A stretch of DNA of 64,000 nucleotides, taken from contig OY101118.1 in the NCBI GenBank assembly GCA_956465555.1, positions 3,307,751-3,371,750 of the forward strand. The letters run 5' to 3'. Under the pieces are notes generated by a model. The model saw nothing but the letters and a program-made list of their open reading frames with translations, searched no databases and was not told the DNA's origin. This DNA is from Nitzschia sp. pyKryTriq1 (taxonomy: Eukaryota; Bacillariophyta; Bacillariophyceae; Bacillariales; Bacillariaceae). This document shows, piece after piece, positions 21,944 to 34,300 of the stretch. Position numbers and translations under genes: made by a program. The number at the start of each line of letters is the position of its first letter. The stretch's first letter is position 1.

Positions 21944-23505
21944 ACTAGCAGCAGGACCAACCACCAGCAGCAGCAAGAGTACTAGTATCAGTACTACTAT
22001 TCTCAGTATGATTGCTGTTGTTAGTATACCGACGAAGAAGAAGGTCGTCGTTTACATATGTATTTTAATTCCTTTTGGAAGAATGTTCGTTTGTGCTATC
22101 TTTCCATGAGTCTACGACTACTTTTATGGGCTAGCTCTACTCTAGTAGTTCTGCTGATGGACTACTACTACTACTAGTAGTATCTCGTAAAGCGTAGTAG
22201 TAGCTAATAACGGTACAATCGTAGTACTTGTAGGATAAACAAACTAGTAGTTCTACTACTAGCGCTACTAAAGACTTTGAAACGAATTCAACGACATCGG
22301 GAGTAGTACTAGCATTAACGACGCGGTCGTCAAGATGGACAGTTCGAATACAACAAAGAGCACAGCTCTAGTATTACTGCTATCGGCAGTAATAAACGTA
22401 GTAGTATTAGTGGCTGGCACTACTTGTTCTTCTTGTAGTACTTGTTTGTCACGCTAGTTCACCTGTTCTTTTGGTCCTTGTCGTCTCCTTGAGTAGCTAC
22501 TACTATAATCTACTAGTAGAGAGTAGAGAATAAAAAAAAATATGAAATCTAATTATAACCGACAGGGGGGGGGAGAACAAGTCCGCCCAACCCGCCCCTG
22601 GCACCTACCGCCTGTAGCGATGCGAGGAATTGTTCAACCTACTCCACTAGACCGGACCTTCCCGGGCTCGGGCGGCAAGTTGACTGATGCGTTGGTATCG
22701 AGATACGCTGCTCTTGATTGCTGGGCCGGGTTAACTTGTTGATAGCCCAATGTTTTATGACACGAGTAGTTGGATCGTTCTTCTTGCAAGACTTGGGAGG
22801 GGATAAGACCGTTAGTAGAGAGTAGTGAATAGAGACACTACCTGTATCTTTTTCCATCCACTACAGCTATCGTTATTCCAACGTAGGATGAAAGCATCGC
22901 AGCTAATATTGGTAGTACCATAGTAGGAGATAGTACGGTAGTAGCCTAGTAGTAGTGGTCGTCGTTCTTGCTTCACGGTCCTTGCGAGGAGGCGGGTTCG
23001 ACATGGGTTGGGGTTGGGGTTGGGTTGGGGTTGCTGGGGTTGCGGTTGGGGTTGGGGTTGGGGTTGGGGTTGGGGTTGGGTTGGGGTTGGGGTTGGGTTG
23101 GGGTTGGGGTTGGGGTTGGGGTTGGGTTGGGGTTGGGGTTGGGGTTGGGGTTGGGGTTGGGGTTGGGGTTGGGGTTGGGGTTGGGGTTGGGGGTTGGGGT
23201 TGGGGTTGGGGTTGGGGGAAGTAGTGTACTCGAACTAGCTAACGGTACTACTGATACCGGTACAGTAGTGGTTCTACGGTGTTCTCTGTCACTCAATCCG
23301 AATCCCGAACCGAACCCGATCCCCTCACATTTTGACCTATCGGAGAGAGAGAGAGAAAGCTAGCGTAATTTACCAACAACATAATCTCAACAATTCAAAT
23401 CGCATACATACTACGTGTCGCTACTACTACTACTACTACTAGCCTAGTACACCTGCTTCTCAATACTGTCGAAACGCGAAGTCCAAACGCTAAAATCCAC
23501 TCAAC
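21944..23505. other. Intergenic spacer with a GGGGTT array
   Basis: CTA/TAG triplets with ACTAGT palindromes dominate 22130-22530. An open minus-strand piece near 22639-22857 has no motif I can name. The GGGGTT array is listed separately. TAC triplets (23420-23440) precede the next gene. Confidence 0.4.
23004..23218. repeat. Telomere-like (GGGGTT)n array, G-quadruplex prone
   Basis: About 215 bases of GGGGTT hexamers interspersed with GGGTT pentamers and two degenerate units. G-runs of four spaced by TT occur dozens of times on the plus strand. It has no stop codon in several frames and so produces Gly/Leu/Trp/Val open frames that are not genes. Confidence 0.95.
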
Positions 23506-24135
23506 ATGATGCATTCCTCCTCGGAACAAGAACAAGAAGAACAACAAGACGAGTGGCAAGAAGACCGTTCGTCTCGTCCGGCATCCGCAAAGTCATCTTC
23601 CTCCCACCATGGTAAAACACCCCCTCCACATCCTGGTGCTCCGTCGGCGGATCGGACTACAGAAATCGACGAGGACGGCGCGGCCTTGTTTGAGCCAAGC
23701 CGGCTGATGATGTCGTCGGCCGTTGACTCTAAAACTCACGAAGAACGTCAGCGTCGCCGCCGGGAATTCGCTTTATTGATCAAGGTCCTACTCAAGCTCC
23801 TGTGGAATGCCGGCGAAGTATCTCTCTATCATCAAGTTCGTCTTTCGATAGCGACCTGTGCCAAACGCAATCGGATGGGAGATCCGAGTTTTAGCCCCCT
23901 CGAAGATGTCCTCGAAGCGCATCTCTGGCTCATGGTCGGAGATACCTACTGGGAAAAGGCCACAAATCTTCAACAAAAGTACCTCCAGCAACGAGCCGCC
24001 TTTCAAGTACCATGCATCAATCATAGTAATACGATGGACCCTTCGCTCCTTCGTTTCCATGCGTACTCGTTGCTACAACAAGATAGCAATAAGAGGAACA
24101 ATATGCCACCGAGTTGTCGCATCGTTCCTCTCTGA
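23506..24135 (+). CDS. Conserved-looking small helical protein, unknown function
   Basis: 209 residues, single exon. The first 80 residues are low complexity (Glu/Gln/Asp then Ser/Pro). Residues about 83-160 look folded and helical: ERQRRRREFALLIKVLLKLL, then RLSIATCAKRNRMGDPSF and LEAHLWLMVGDTYWEKA. The pattern of a basic helix, CxxRNRxGDPxF, then a 'vG..yW..A' helix resembles a short domain I associate with other diatom hypothetical proteins, but I cannot name it. No signal peptide or membrane segment. ATG at 23506 is directly followed by another; either could start. Confidence 0.65.
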   Translation: MMHSSSEQEQEEQQDEWQEDRSSRPASAKSSSSHHGKTPPPHPGAPSADRTTEIDEDGAALFEPSRLMMSSAVDSKTHEERQRRRREFALLIKVLLKLLWNAGEVSLYHQVRLSIATCAKRNRMGDPSFSPLEDVLEAHLWLMVGDTYWEKATNLQQKYLQQRAAFQVPCINHSNTMDPSLLRFHAYSLLQQDSNKRNNMPPSCRIVPL

Positions 24136-25214
24136 TCCAGCAAGCAAGAATTCAAGCAAGCATCGGATTTTGATCAACGTCAAAGTCCAACCAACGAACC
24201 AACCAACCAACCAACCAAAGCTAACTCCAATAGACATTTTCATTATATCCACACCATAGCATCACCACAACCAACAACAACAACATCTTCCATGATCCTG
24301 CTCTGCTCTCTTTATCGTTTCACTTCTTGTAGTAATAGTTGTTGTGTTTCGTATATTATAGTAAAAGAAGATGGTGGTGATGGCGAGTTCTTCTTGCTGC
24401 ATATTTTCGTGGCATGGTCTCGTGGTGCCGGCGTTTGAAAGAAAAAAAAGGGAGGTTGCGGTATCATCATCCTCGGCTCTCCTCGTGGATGTATAGATAT
24501 ATATATAGTCAATACGCTGTCGTCGGAGCCAACAACATGGCCAATAAAGGTTGCTGATGATGTGTTGACGTCTATATAATATAATGATGTGATGGTCCGT
24601 TGCTGTTCCCTCGCTCATCCTCCCTCTTCTATAATATGCGGTCGGCGGCAGCAGCAGCGCAGCACCACCAGTCATCGCTCGTACCGGTACGAGACGACGA
24701 CCAATAACTCAAATCTAGTTGTAGCAAAAAATGAGTGTCCGCATTGACGGGTTTTGATGAGTCCATCACATCTTGTTGACACTGCTATACTGGATGATCG
24801 ATCGATCGATCGATCGATCGATCGATGAATTGATTGATTGATTGATTGATTTCGCCGCATCATCCACATATAAGGTATGCGTCACTGTATTATGTTCTTG
24901 CTGATGCTATTATACTGCTGTTGTTGTGGAGGTGGTGGTTGCCACTACTGCTTGACGATGATGCCAACTTCTTTAATCACCGCCCTTCTTCTTGCCGTCC
25001 TTGCCGCCACCGCCCTTGCCGCCATCCTTCTAAGTAGTAAGAATGCTCTGCTGGCGGGGCCCTTCTCGCCGGGGCCGCCCTTGCCGCCACGTGCGCTCTC
25101 TTATAATGGTGTCGACATCAGATCAAAGATCTAGTACTAGAGTAGAAGAGTAACAACAACATGGAACAACATAACAAACAACAAAGAAGAATATGTTTTT
25201 CTCTGGTAGTAGTA
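24136..25214. other. Intergenic spacer
   Basis: Contains CCAA repeats (24192-24218), a TGACGTC immediately followed by TATATAAT (24566-24580), the GATC/GATT microsatellite (listed) and CTA/TAG triplets. No gene recognised. Confidence 0.4.
24796..24852. repeat. (GATC)n followed by (GATT)n microsatellite
   Basis: About 31 bases of GATC tetramers run directly into GATT tetramers, suggesting a point change that then spread within the array. Confidence 0.9.
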
Positions 25215-25580
25215 CTAGTAGTAATTGTTAATTTTAAAAAAGCCAGGGACGAGCCCCCTATGACGAGAAGTATGACTTTTTCGAGATGAACGACAGGAGG
25301 AGTCCTCGAGAGGGCCGCCAACCGCTTGTTCCTCAATCACTTCATCATCATGCCGCCGCCGGTCATGGTGCTCTTCAATGCTGCTGCCGGTCATGCTCAT
25401 CTTCAATGCTCTCAACTGAGGCTCGGCATCCTCGTCTTCCTGTGCAACTGCACCACGAGGGCCGCGACGAGTGATGGTGCTGGCGGCTTTCTCATCCTGG
25501 TGCTGGTTGTCAGGCGAAGATGCTGAAACCGCAACAACGGCCAAAGTGGATAGAGTAGTAAGAGCGAAGAAGAGCTTCAT
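25215..25580 (-). CDS. Small secreted protein, unknown function
   Basis: 121 residues from the ATG at 25580; the frame is open further upstream, but this ATG gives a clean signal peptide (MKLFFALTTLSTLAVVAVSA, cleavage near residue 19-20). The mature part is hydrophilic, with SPDNQHQDEK, TITRRGPRG, an acidic stretch, LRALKMSMTGSS, then a His/Arg/Asp/Glu-rich segment and basic Ser/Arg tail. No cysteine pairs of a known fold. The TRR and Arg-rich sites could be processing sites, which is speculation. It lies downstream of the Ca2+-ATPase on the same strand with its own leader. Confidence 0.6.
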   Translation of the reverse strand: MKLFFALTTLSTLAVVAVSASSPDNQHQDEKAASTITRRGPRGAVAQEDEDAEPQLRALKMSMTGSSIEEHHDRRRHDDEVIEEQAVGGPLEDSSCRSSRKSHTSRHRGLVPGFFKINNYY

Positions 25581-25909
25581 GTTGATGGTTTTGGTGATGA
25601 TGATACTAGTGTTGATGATACAGTACGAAACCTGCTGTTGCTTGCTTGTCGATCGAGACGAGCGGTCTGAACAAAATATTATGAGAGAACGAAAGACGAA
25701 ACTAGTAGCAAACTGTAACTTTTCTGTCAGGTTGCGGACGACCGAGGGATGACAAAGATACGCATGGTCCAGACGGAATCCGGCGAGGTGTACGTACAAT
25801 ATCTATAAAGGTACTGTAGAGTAGAGCTACAGCAATAGACGCGACGATCTCTCTAGTAGCTCGAGTATTGCGTACTTCCTGATGCTAGTAGTCGTACCAG
25901 GTAGTATTG

Positions 25910-28900
25910 CTACGAAGCGCGAAGCTCTGCGATCTTGTCGTTCTTGTCTTTGTTGACGCGTCGCCCGATCGCCTTTAAGATCTCGTCTACAAATAGAATT
26001 GGAACGGCCCAGAGTGCGACTGTAATCCAATCGTCTTGAGAGAGGGGAACCTAAAGTCATATCCGGATGTAGTAGAATCAAAAAGTAAATGTGAGCTTTC
26101 AAGATCACAACAAATTCACGAACAAAGCCCCTTTGAACTGTAATCCTTCCAACGAAACGTACCAATCCGAAGCTCTCGCCTAACCCACCCAAACCAATCT
26201 TCGAACTGTATACCACTAATAGATGTAAAAGGAACGGACCCGATACACCCAGTAGAAGCCACTTGTTGCTTTGTGGTCCGACTTGGAAAATCGAACTATC
26301 CACCGACACGGCGGATAGAGCCTTGAGCATTTCCATACATACCAGCGTCGTCAATGCCAAGGTCTGTGGAAGCATTCGACCCGACTCTTTGAACATGACA
26401 GAACACATAGCAGCTCCACCCTCCGATGGTGTCCAAAAGGTTCCGCATTGACTCCAGTTGGCTAGCTCGGCCAACGTAATTCCTTGATTCAAATAGTGTT
26501 GGGCAAAGACACCGATTGTCGCGAAACCAACGTATAGGCCAGTGATCATGTAACGCGTGAGGAGCCAGCGAGTCATAATGGGTTCGTCGCTCGGACGAGG
26601 GGGCTGAGACATCATATCAGGACTCGGTGGATTGAATCCCAATGCCGTAGCCGGAGGTCCATCCGTCACCAGATTCACCCAGAGAAGATGCATGGCCGTG
26701 AGGGGTTCTGGGAATCCTGCCAAAGTGGCGAAGAAAATGGCGCAGATCTCTCCAATGTTACACGAGATCAAAAAGCAAATAAACGCTTGCATGTTTGCAT
26801 AGATGGTTCGTCCTTCTTCCACCGCCGATACGATCGTACTGAAGTTGTCGTCAGCCAATATCATATCGGCGGCTTCCTTGCTAACCTCCGTCCCGGTTCC
26901 CATGGCTACTCCAATCGCAGCTTGCTGGAGCGCCGGTGCGTCGTTGACTCCATCCCCCGTCATTGCTGTGATCTCGCCCAACTGTTGAAGCATCTTTACG
27001 AGCTTTTGTTTGTCAGCCGGCTCGGCGCGACAAAAGACAATATTGTCCGACTTCAAAATCTCCAGCTGCTCGGAGGGCGACTTTAAAAAGAATTCACGTC
27101 CTTCATACGCTTTCAGCGTCGAAGGATCGGCGTCACGATCGAATATATTCACATCTTTGGCAATTGCAACCGCCGTGTCTCGGGCGTCTCCGGTGATCAT
27201 GAGAACGCGAATACCTGCCTTGGCACAAAGTAAGATACTGTCGGCAACTTCGGGTCGCGCTGGATCCTTGATTCCAACAATTCCGACCAACGTCAATCCA
27301 CTCTCAATGTCCTTGTACTTGGAAGAGTCTTTCAGGAGAGGATGTGATGCTGCATCTTGCCCATCAAACTTGGCCAACGATTGATCGAGTCTTTGAGTAT
27401 CCTTGATAGCCAAAGCTAGACATCGTAATGGCCGAGTCGCCAACTCGGTGAGCTTGTCTTGAATTTCGCGCCGTAAAGCTCCGGTTAATCGAACGACGCT
27501 GCCATCTCTATACTTGACATGAGTGCATCGTTCCAACAAAAGATTGGGTGCGCCCTTGACCAAAAGTCGGTTTCGTACATTGTTGTTGTCCTTGTTGTTT
27601 TTGTTCTTGCTCTTGCCGAATGGATCTGAAAAGTCGACGAGGACCGACATGGACTTTCGATCTCGATTGAATTCCAACGTTGCCTTTCGAGGACAATACT
27701 CTCTCCAGGAATCGACATTGGCACTCGCCAACACGCTGGGTGGTGCATGAATATGAAACCCCCCTTGCTTGGTAAAGTGATCTGCCACTGCAGAGTCCTT
27801 GTCCAATAGATGCGCCATTCCTCCAATCTTCTCCGCCAAGACGCACAATGCTGCTTCGGTAGGTTCTCCAGTCCGTTCGTAGACTTTTTCCACGAGCTCG
27901 GCCCCGTTCTTCTTCTTCTTCTGTTCGTTCTTTTTCTTTTGCTTGTGCGGTCGATGAATCTTAGATATAGTACTGCCGTCCTTGTCGACCACGTCTTCAT
28001 CATCACTTTGATCTTCATAGGCCTCGTCGTTTCCTAGAATCATGGCATCATTACAAAGTGCCGAGACGGCCGCAATATCGGCAACGGCTCCATTGGTATT
28101 GGATTCGACCTCCTTGGCGTAGGTGATTCCATCGATCCTACCGACGGGTGAGTACGATGTGCCTTCCACCTCGTGTTCGACCACCACACTAGTACTACTA
28201 CCACTACCACTACCACCATTCTTTTCCAACAGTACCAAACTGACTGCTGTCATTTCGTTGGTCGTCAGCGTCCCCGTCTTGTCGGTACAAATGACCGAAG
28301 TACATCCCAACGTTTCGACGGAGGGTAGTTTCCGAACAATGACATTGCGTTGAGCCATTCGTCGAGTCCCGAGACTCAAACAAAGAGTAATGACTGCGGG
28401 CAATCCTTCGGGAATGGCGGCCACTCCCAGAGCGACGGCGACTTTGGCATAATAGATTGCTCCTTCCCATACATTTCCAAAGCTTGCGTCATTCATTTTT
28501 GGGATACTGACAATCCAAACGGCCAAACAAATCGCTCCAATCACCACCGTCAATGTATTTCCAAATTCATCCAGTTTGATTGCCAAGGGCGTCTTGATCG
28601 TTTCACTCGCCGCTTGCGAAACGCCCTTTTGAATCTTTCCAAACTGGGTATCCATCCCCGTTTGTACGACCACGGCGAGAGCATTCCCGGACGTGACCAT
28701 GGTTCCCGAAAAGACCATACCCCGTTGACTTTGCAGAGCGGAATTGGGAGTGGATGATATCCCTTCGGGTCCTACCAATTTACTCACGGTGACAGATTCT
28801 CCCGTCAGACTCGTTTCATCGACTTGCAGCGTACTGGATTGCAATTCCAAAACACGGGCATCGGCGGGAACTCTATCCCCGACCCGGAGTTGCAAGACAT

Positions 28901-29888
28901 CTCCGGGGACGAGCTCGGATGCAGCGCAATTGGCCTTCCATTCCCCACCATCTCGCAACGGCGTACAAAGGGTGGGTTGCAATTGTTGCAGTGCTTCCAA
29001 ACTGTCACTGGCACTTTGAGATTGCCATACCCCCACGGCCGCATTGAGGACTAAAATGGCCACAATGACCAATGGTTCGACACAGGCCTTGAGTAAGGAC
29101 TCTCCTCCTTCACTTCCAGTACTTCCACTACTACTATATTCCAAAATACTAAAAATGGCCGACACGATAGCGACCAAGACTAGAATTTGAACGAGCCGAT
29201 CTTGAAATTGTTCGGCAATCAACGACCAGAGGGAAGGTTTGGTGGCGGCCAGGAGCGCATTGGGTCCATATTGTTGCAAGCGGGCTTGGACTTGTGCCGT
29301 CGTCAAGCCCAATTGGTAATTCGTCTCCAAGATGTGTTCCAAGTCGGTAGTCGAAATACTGGCAGGATCTGCACTGGAAGCATTATACGCCAAAAAAGAA
29401 GAAGAAGAAGGAGAAGGTGATGATGGCTGTGGGATAATATCGTTTTCGTCGTTGGTATCATCATCATCATCATCTTGACCAGCACCACGGTTGGATAACA
29501 TGGAAAAGAGCGCCGACGGAGAGGAAGCAGATCGTGATCCTCCTCCTCCTCCTGCTGCCGTTGCTAGATGAGGTGTAGTCGTCGTTGCGCCTCCTCCTCT
29601 CATCTTGTGGTTGTTGTGGTTATTTTTGTTGTGGTTGTTGATGATGGAGGACGAATGTCCACCTCGCAACGTCCTCCATGCCAAGAACTTACTTGATGTT
29701 GATGATGATGATGATCTTGATGAAAAGCTTCGAGCAGATGGTCTTGATGCTGTCCCAACCACAAAGGCAGAAGACGAAAGCGAACGCGTCGAAGGCAACG
29801 CCAACGATGAATCCAGCAGCATCAGCAGCACTACTACTACTAGTAGTAGTAGCCACATGGAATGGTAGTAATAACTACTCTTCATCAT
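25910..29888 (-). CDS. SERCA-type (P2A) Ca2+-transporting ATPase with N-terminal presequence
   Basis: Pumps Ca2+ across a membrane using ATP. Exon 1 29888-26163 and exon 2 26050-25910 are joined over a 112-bp phase-0 intron (GTACGT...TTTAG), giving 1288 residues. The joined end (VPLSQDDWITVALWAVPILF) supplies the last membrane helix, which the unspliced frame lacks. Motifs: actuator TGES (about 362-365), PEGLP in helix M4 (493-497), phosphorylated Asp536 in DKTGT, KGAP (778-781), TGD (899-901), GDGVNDAP (978-985), and M6 LVTDGPPATALGF. About 180 residues precede the actuator domain: a hydrophobic signal (LLLLVVVVLLMLL), then LALPSTRSLSSSAFVVG with a diatom-like SSA-F cleavage motif, then Ser/Gly/Asp low complexity. 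The nucleotide domain has a charged insert (about 621-663). A plastid or secretory location is inferred from the presequence. Confidence 0.92.
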
Positions 29889-31345
29889 GATATGATAATA
29901 CTGTAGGATGATGGTGGTTCGGACTGTACGTGTATGACGATTGATATACTCTCAAGAGCAAGAGCAGGATACACTTACTTTATAATATTGTCTGATTATG
30001 TCGTTGTTGTTGTGATGATGATGCAATGGAGATGTGATGGATAATATCCGAAGTCCGATGCAGCGCGCGATGCTGGGATGATGGTGATGGATTCCTTCTT
30101 CGCGATGTCCCTATCATGAGTACCGTACGGTACCGGTATGCCTACACGTGTACCCTCCCCAACGAATGACTGACTGACATCATCATCTATTTTGACAGAT
30201 GAAAAAGATCGAAATCCAGAGTTGAGTCGTCGGCCAGCAAGTGTTTGGGCTTTTTGTGCAAAGAAGACAGGCAGACAGCGTCATCAGACAGCGGTTCTTG
30301 ATTATTGTTGTTCTTATCTTTTGTTGGTGTTGGTGTTGGTGTTGCTATTTTAATGATGAGATCTATATCATCGTCACCCTTGCATTCACAGAACGGACAC
30401 AGAACGAATCCATCAATCCATCGATCGATCGATCGATCCATCTCGAATTGTATTGTAGCAGGAATAACCATACGGTATACTGTACGGCTTGTTGTTGCTT
30501 TACACAACAAGTTCCAAAGACAGCGCGCTTTTTTTCTTCCGGCCTTATTGGAGAGAGGGACGATACTATTAGTAGGCAATTAAAAAAGTCCACTCTGACA
30601 CGCTTCCCACAGCAGCATGCCATCATCTTGTTGATTGACGATAATATCCAAGAACGACGACAAGTTTCTCTCCCCCAACGACGACGATCACGACGACTTC
30701 TTTCTTGAGCTTGGATTTCTTCCGCTTGGGTGTGACTGAGGAATGTCGTCGTCGTCTACTACTAGTAGTAGGGACCGGCGTGTCCTACAGTAGGACAGGT
30801 CCAACAGTATTGGACAACGGATTGTTGTGGTGTGTTTCTCGAGCTGTTTGATTATTATTTGTCTGCTGCCAGCCTGGTCCTCCACTCAAGCAATTCACAC
30901 AAAAGGCGGGTTCTTCTTGTTGTTGGTGGTGGTGGTGCCTTTTCTCGTTTGAAAGTCTGGCATTTTGGCGTTTTGGCGCCTTGTTTGGACGATTCTCATC
31001 CCCATGATTCTATAATTTTGACTGCTGGACGAGGAAATCGTCTGGAAAGGATGATTCTTCTTTGGTCTTGGTACTACTGGGCTCTCGCTTCAAGTGTCAA
31101 AAGTGGACCATTCTCGTGGCTATTAGTAAGCTTACGGAAAAGACTGGTGCGCACTCACTCGATCTCCATCTTTGCTACTAGTACAACGAGCAACAATACA
31201 TTGTTCACTCGATCGATTCAACATTGTGCTGCTACTTTTGGCATCATATTACTCCAAGGTAAAGAAATGAACAAGGACGTACGTACGTACACGGCAGACC
31301 GCTATTTTGCCGATCCGTCGCCTCGGTCGCCTCACCACAAATGTA
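29889..31345. other. Intergenic spacer
   Basis: Contains GTACGGTACCGGTA (30124-30138), GATC tetramers (30421-30437) and GTTGGT repeats (30322-30342). Several overlapping short open frames on both strands show no motif. No gene recognised. Confidence 0.4.
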
Positions 31346-34300
31346 CTAATCCCCGTTCTCCAGCATTCCAGGCGCCGAATGCATTGAAGTGCTGGTCAGC
31401 GGTTGATGATGCTGCTCCCATGCGTTTTGAGAGGAGTCTTCGATGATGATCTCTTGTTGGAACAACACGTTGTTGGGAGACAAAAGTGGAGCGAGATCGG
31501 TCGTGTCGAAAAATTCGGTTTCGAAAGTTTCGATAGAATGACAAACACTGCCGGAGCTAATCGATACCAGTGGAGGAGGAAAGTGAGCATACGTTTCCGA
31601 CGCATCGGACAAGCTAGTAGCCTCTGTCGCTTGATAGTATAGAGGAGGACAAGGAACGGAGATGGTTTCTTTGTGTTTCAAAAGAGACAAAGACTTGGAC
31701 ACTTCTTCATCCACCTCGACGACCAATGGAAATGGATTGTCGTTTGGCGACGACGCCTCGATCTTGGACCCATTCTTTTCGACCAATTTGGGACCCCGGC
31801 TCTTGTTGACCTTGGCGTCCTTCCGCTTCGGTGCCTTGCGGTGCACGTCCAAACTGTCAACCTCATTCACGGCTTCTTTCTTTTCGACTTTCAAAGTCGT
31901 CGGCTTGTGCTTGGACGGATGCGTCTTTACCTTGGAACTTTTTCGCCTCGGAGATACGAGTGGCAAGTCTACTTCGACAAGCTTTCCACAATCCGCGTCG
32001 ACATCCAACAGCAACTTTTTCTCGGACGACGACTTCTTGAGCTTGGAGGTCTTCCTCTTGGGCGACTTGGGAATACCATCGTCTTGCAACAACTGGTACC
32101 TCCCAGACGACTTCTTGATTTTCGAGCTCTTCGATTTGCGTGCATCTTGGTCCATCTCCACTTCCACTGGCAATTTCTTTCTGGACGGTACCTTCTTGAG
32201 CTTGGAAGTCTTGCGCTTTGGTGCTTTTGGACGAGTCTCAACACCAGAAGATATGCTGGACGACTCGATATGGTCTTGAAACGATACTTTGTTTTTGGAC
32301 GGCTCCCGCTGCAAGTCGATCAGTCGCTTATTGGACGGGTTTCTCAAGAGAGACGACATTCTATCGGACGATGATGCTGCGCTTGCTTCAACAAGAGCGA
32401 CCTTGTCCTCTTCCAGACGCTGACCCGCCGTCGTCACCATGTTTCCACCGGCAGCACCCTCCTGCTGTTCCTGCCTGGGAGGTTTGCCACCAAAGATGCG
32501 ATTGATACCCATGACACGTCGAACAATGCGAGAAAAGTGATGCCTCCCGCGGAGCTTCCCCTGCGTTTTGGTATCGGTCTGAATTCTCGAAGCAGCTCGC
32601 GCTGCTTCCTTGTCTTCTTTGGTATGATCCTCGTCCGAGAGAGACAGTACTTCCAACGCTCCTAGTAGATCCTTGGTCGAGGAGGATAGATGAATCAAGA
32701 GCGACCGCTTGTTCTTGCTCTTCTTCTTTGTATTGGAAACTACGGGAGTAGTAGTAGCCTCGGAATCGCCATGGGGTGACAACGAGGGTTTTTCCGCTTC
32801 GTGGTGGGATCTAGCACCAGCAGAACCACCATCCCATTCGATTTCCAGAGCCAACTTGTTCTTGGAAGACGTCTTTTTCAGTTTCAAAGAAGACTTGCGT
32901 GATGAATAGGAGGGAGAGGATTGAAGAAGAGCCTCCATTTCAGCTTTTGAAACAAAGCCGTGAAGTCGTCGCTTGTTTGATGACTTGGTTGGCGACAACG
33001 ACGACGACGACTTGTTATGATCCAGCTGTTGCTGGTCCACCAGACGACCATCTTGGACGGAATCACTCTTTCTGAGCTTTGAACTCTTGCGCTTGGGCGA
33101 TCGCACGATATGAGTGTCGTCCTTGACCAGCATTCCTTCATCTTCGTCTTTTTGGAAGGAGGCAGCGGCGGCGGCTGGTGCTGCTGCTTCCGTCGACAAC
33201 AAGTTGGACTTGGACGAAACCTTTTCGAGTTTACGCTTGGCGGAGGAGGAGGACGTGGACGACGACTTGTCAAGATGTTTCGACGACTTTCGCTTGGGGA
33301 ACTGGGACTGTGGCAGCAGCAACAAGAGCGATGTGTATTCGTTATCGTCGTCACCGTTGCCACCATCGTCATCCTCGACGACGCAAAGGTTCCTACTACT
33401 ACGAGTAGTAGTAGTGGATCGTTTCAACTTGGAAGTGGTGGAAAAAATATTGGACAATGACTTGCTGCGAACCTTGTTCTTGGAACGCTTGTTGCGGCTG
33501 CTCCTCATCTCGCCAGCCTCTACTTCTGTTACGCCTCCTTGATTGACTTCTTCTTCTTCATCAAGCTGCAATGTCAGCAGCTTGTTCCTGGCGGAGGATG
33601 CCTTTTTCAAGAGCTTTGACGGCGCCGCCTTATTGCGGCGTTCTTCTCTGAGAGGAGACGGCGTGGCTTCCTCTTCCGCTGCTACTTGTAGCAACGCAAG
33701 CTTCTTTTGGGACGAGCCTCTTTTGCCCAAGACTCCTCTCCTACTGCGGCTCGTCTTTCGCTTGGGTGCCGGTGCTGCTGCCGCCGGTGAAAGCTCTTGC
33801 TCGTCTTCCTCTACTAGCAGCAGTGCCAGTTTCTTTTTCGAAGACGAGGAGCGCCTCATGACTGGCTTGCTGGTGGCGGCGACTTGCTGACTCCTCGTCA
33901 TTGGCTTGCTGATGCTGCTTCTGCTGCTAGTACGCGCTGCTGCTGCTGCTGCTGCTTCTTCCATCGATTCCATCGTCGTAGATGGACGGGACGAGTTCCC
34001 GAGATGAGCATCCGCATCCGCCTTGAGGTGTCGACCTTTCTTCTTCCTGTTCTTCTTGTGTTCCTTCAGCATGTTGGTCTTTTTGTTCTTCTTTTTCTTC
34101 TTCGCCTTCTTCTTGGCCTGTTTGGCGGCTGCCGCGAGGATGACAGCATCAGTATCATCCTCGTCGTCATCCGTATCAGCATCAGTATCAGTAACACTTT
34201 TCTCGTGACAATGATCATCGACAAGGCTCATGATGCTCACAGGCGCTGCTGGCTCTTCGTCGCTCAATTGGGAAATGATGGAATCGTTTTCTGGCAGCTC

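Noticed and set aside
22955-23363. Gly/Leu/Trp/Val-rich open frames in the GGGGTT array
   Set aside because: Pure repeat translation in several frames at once.
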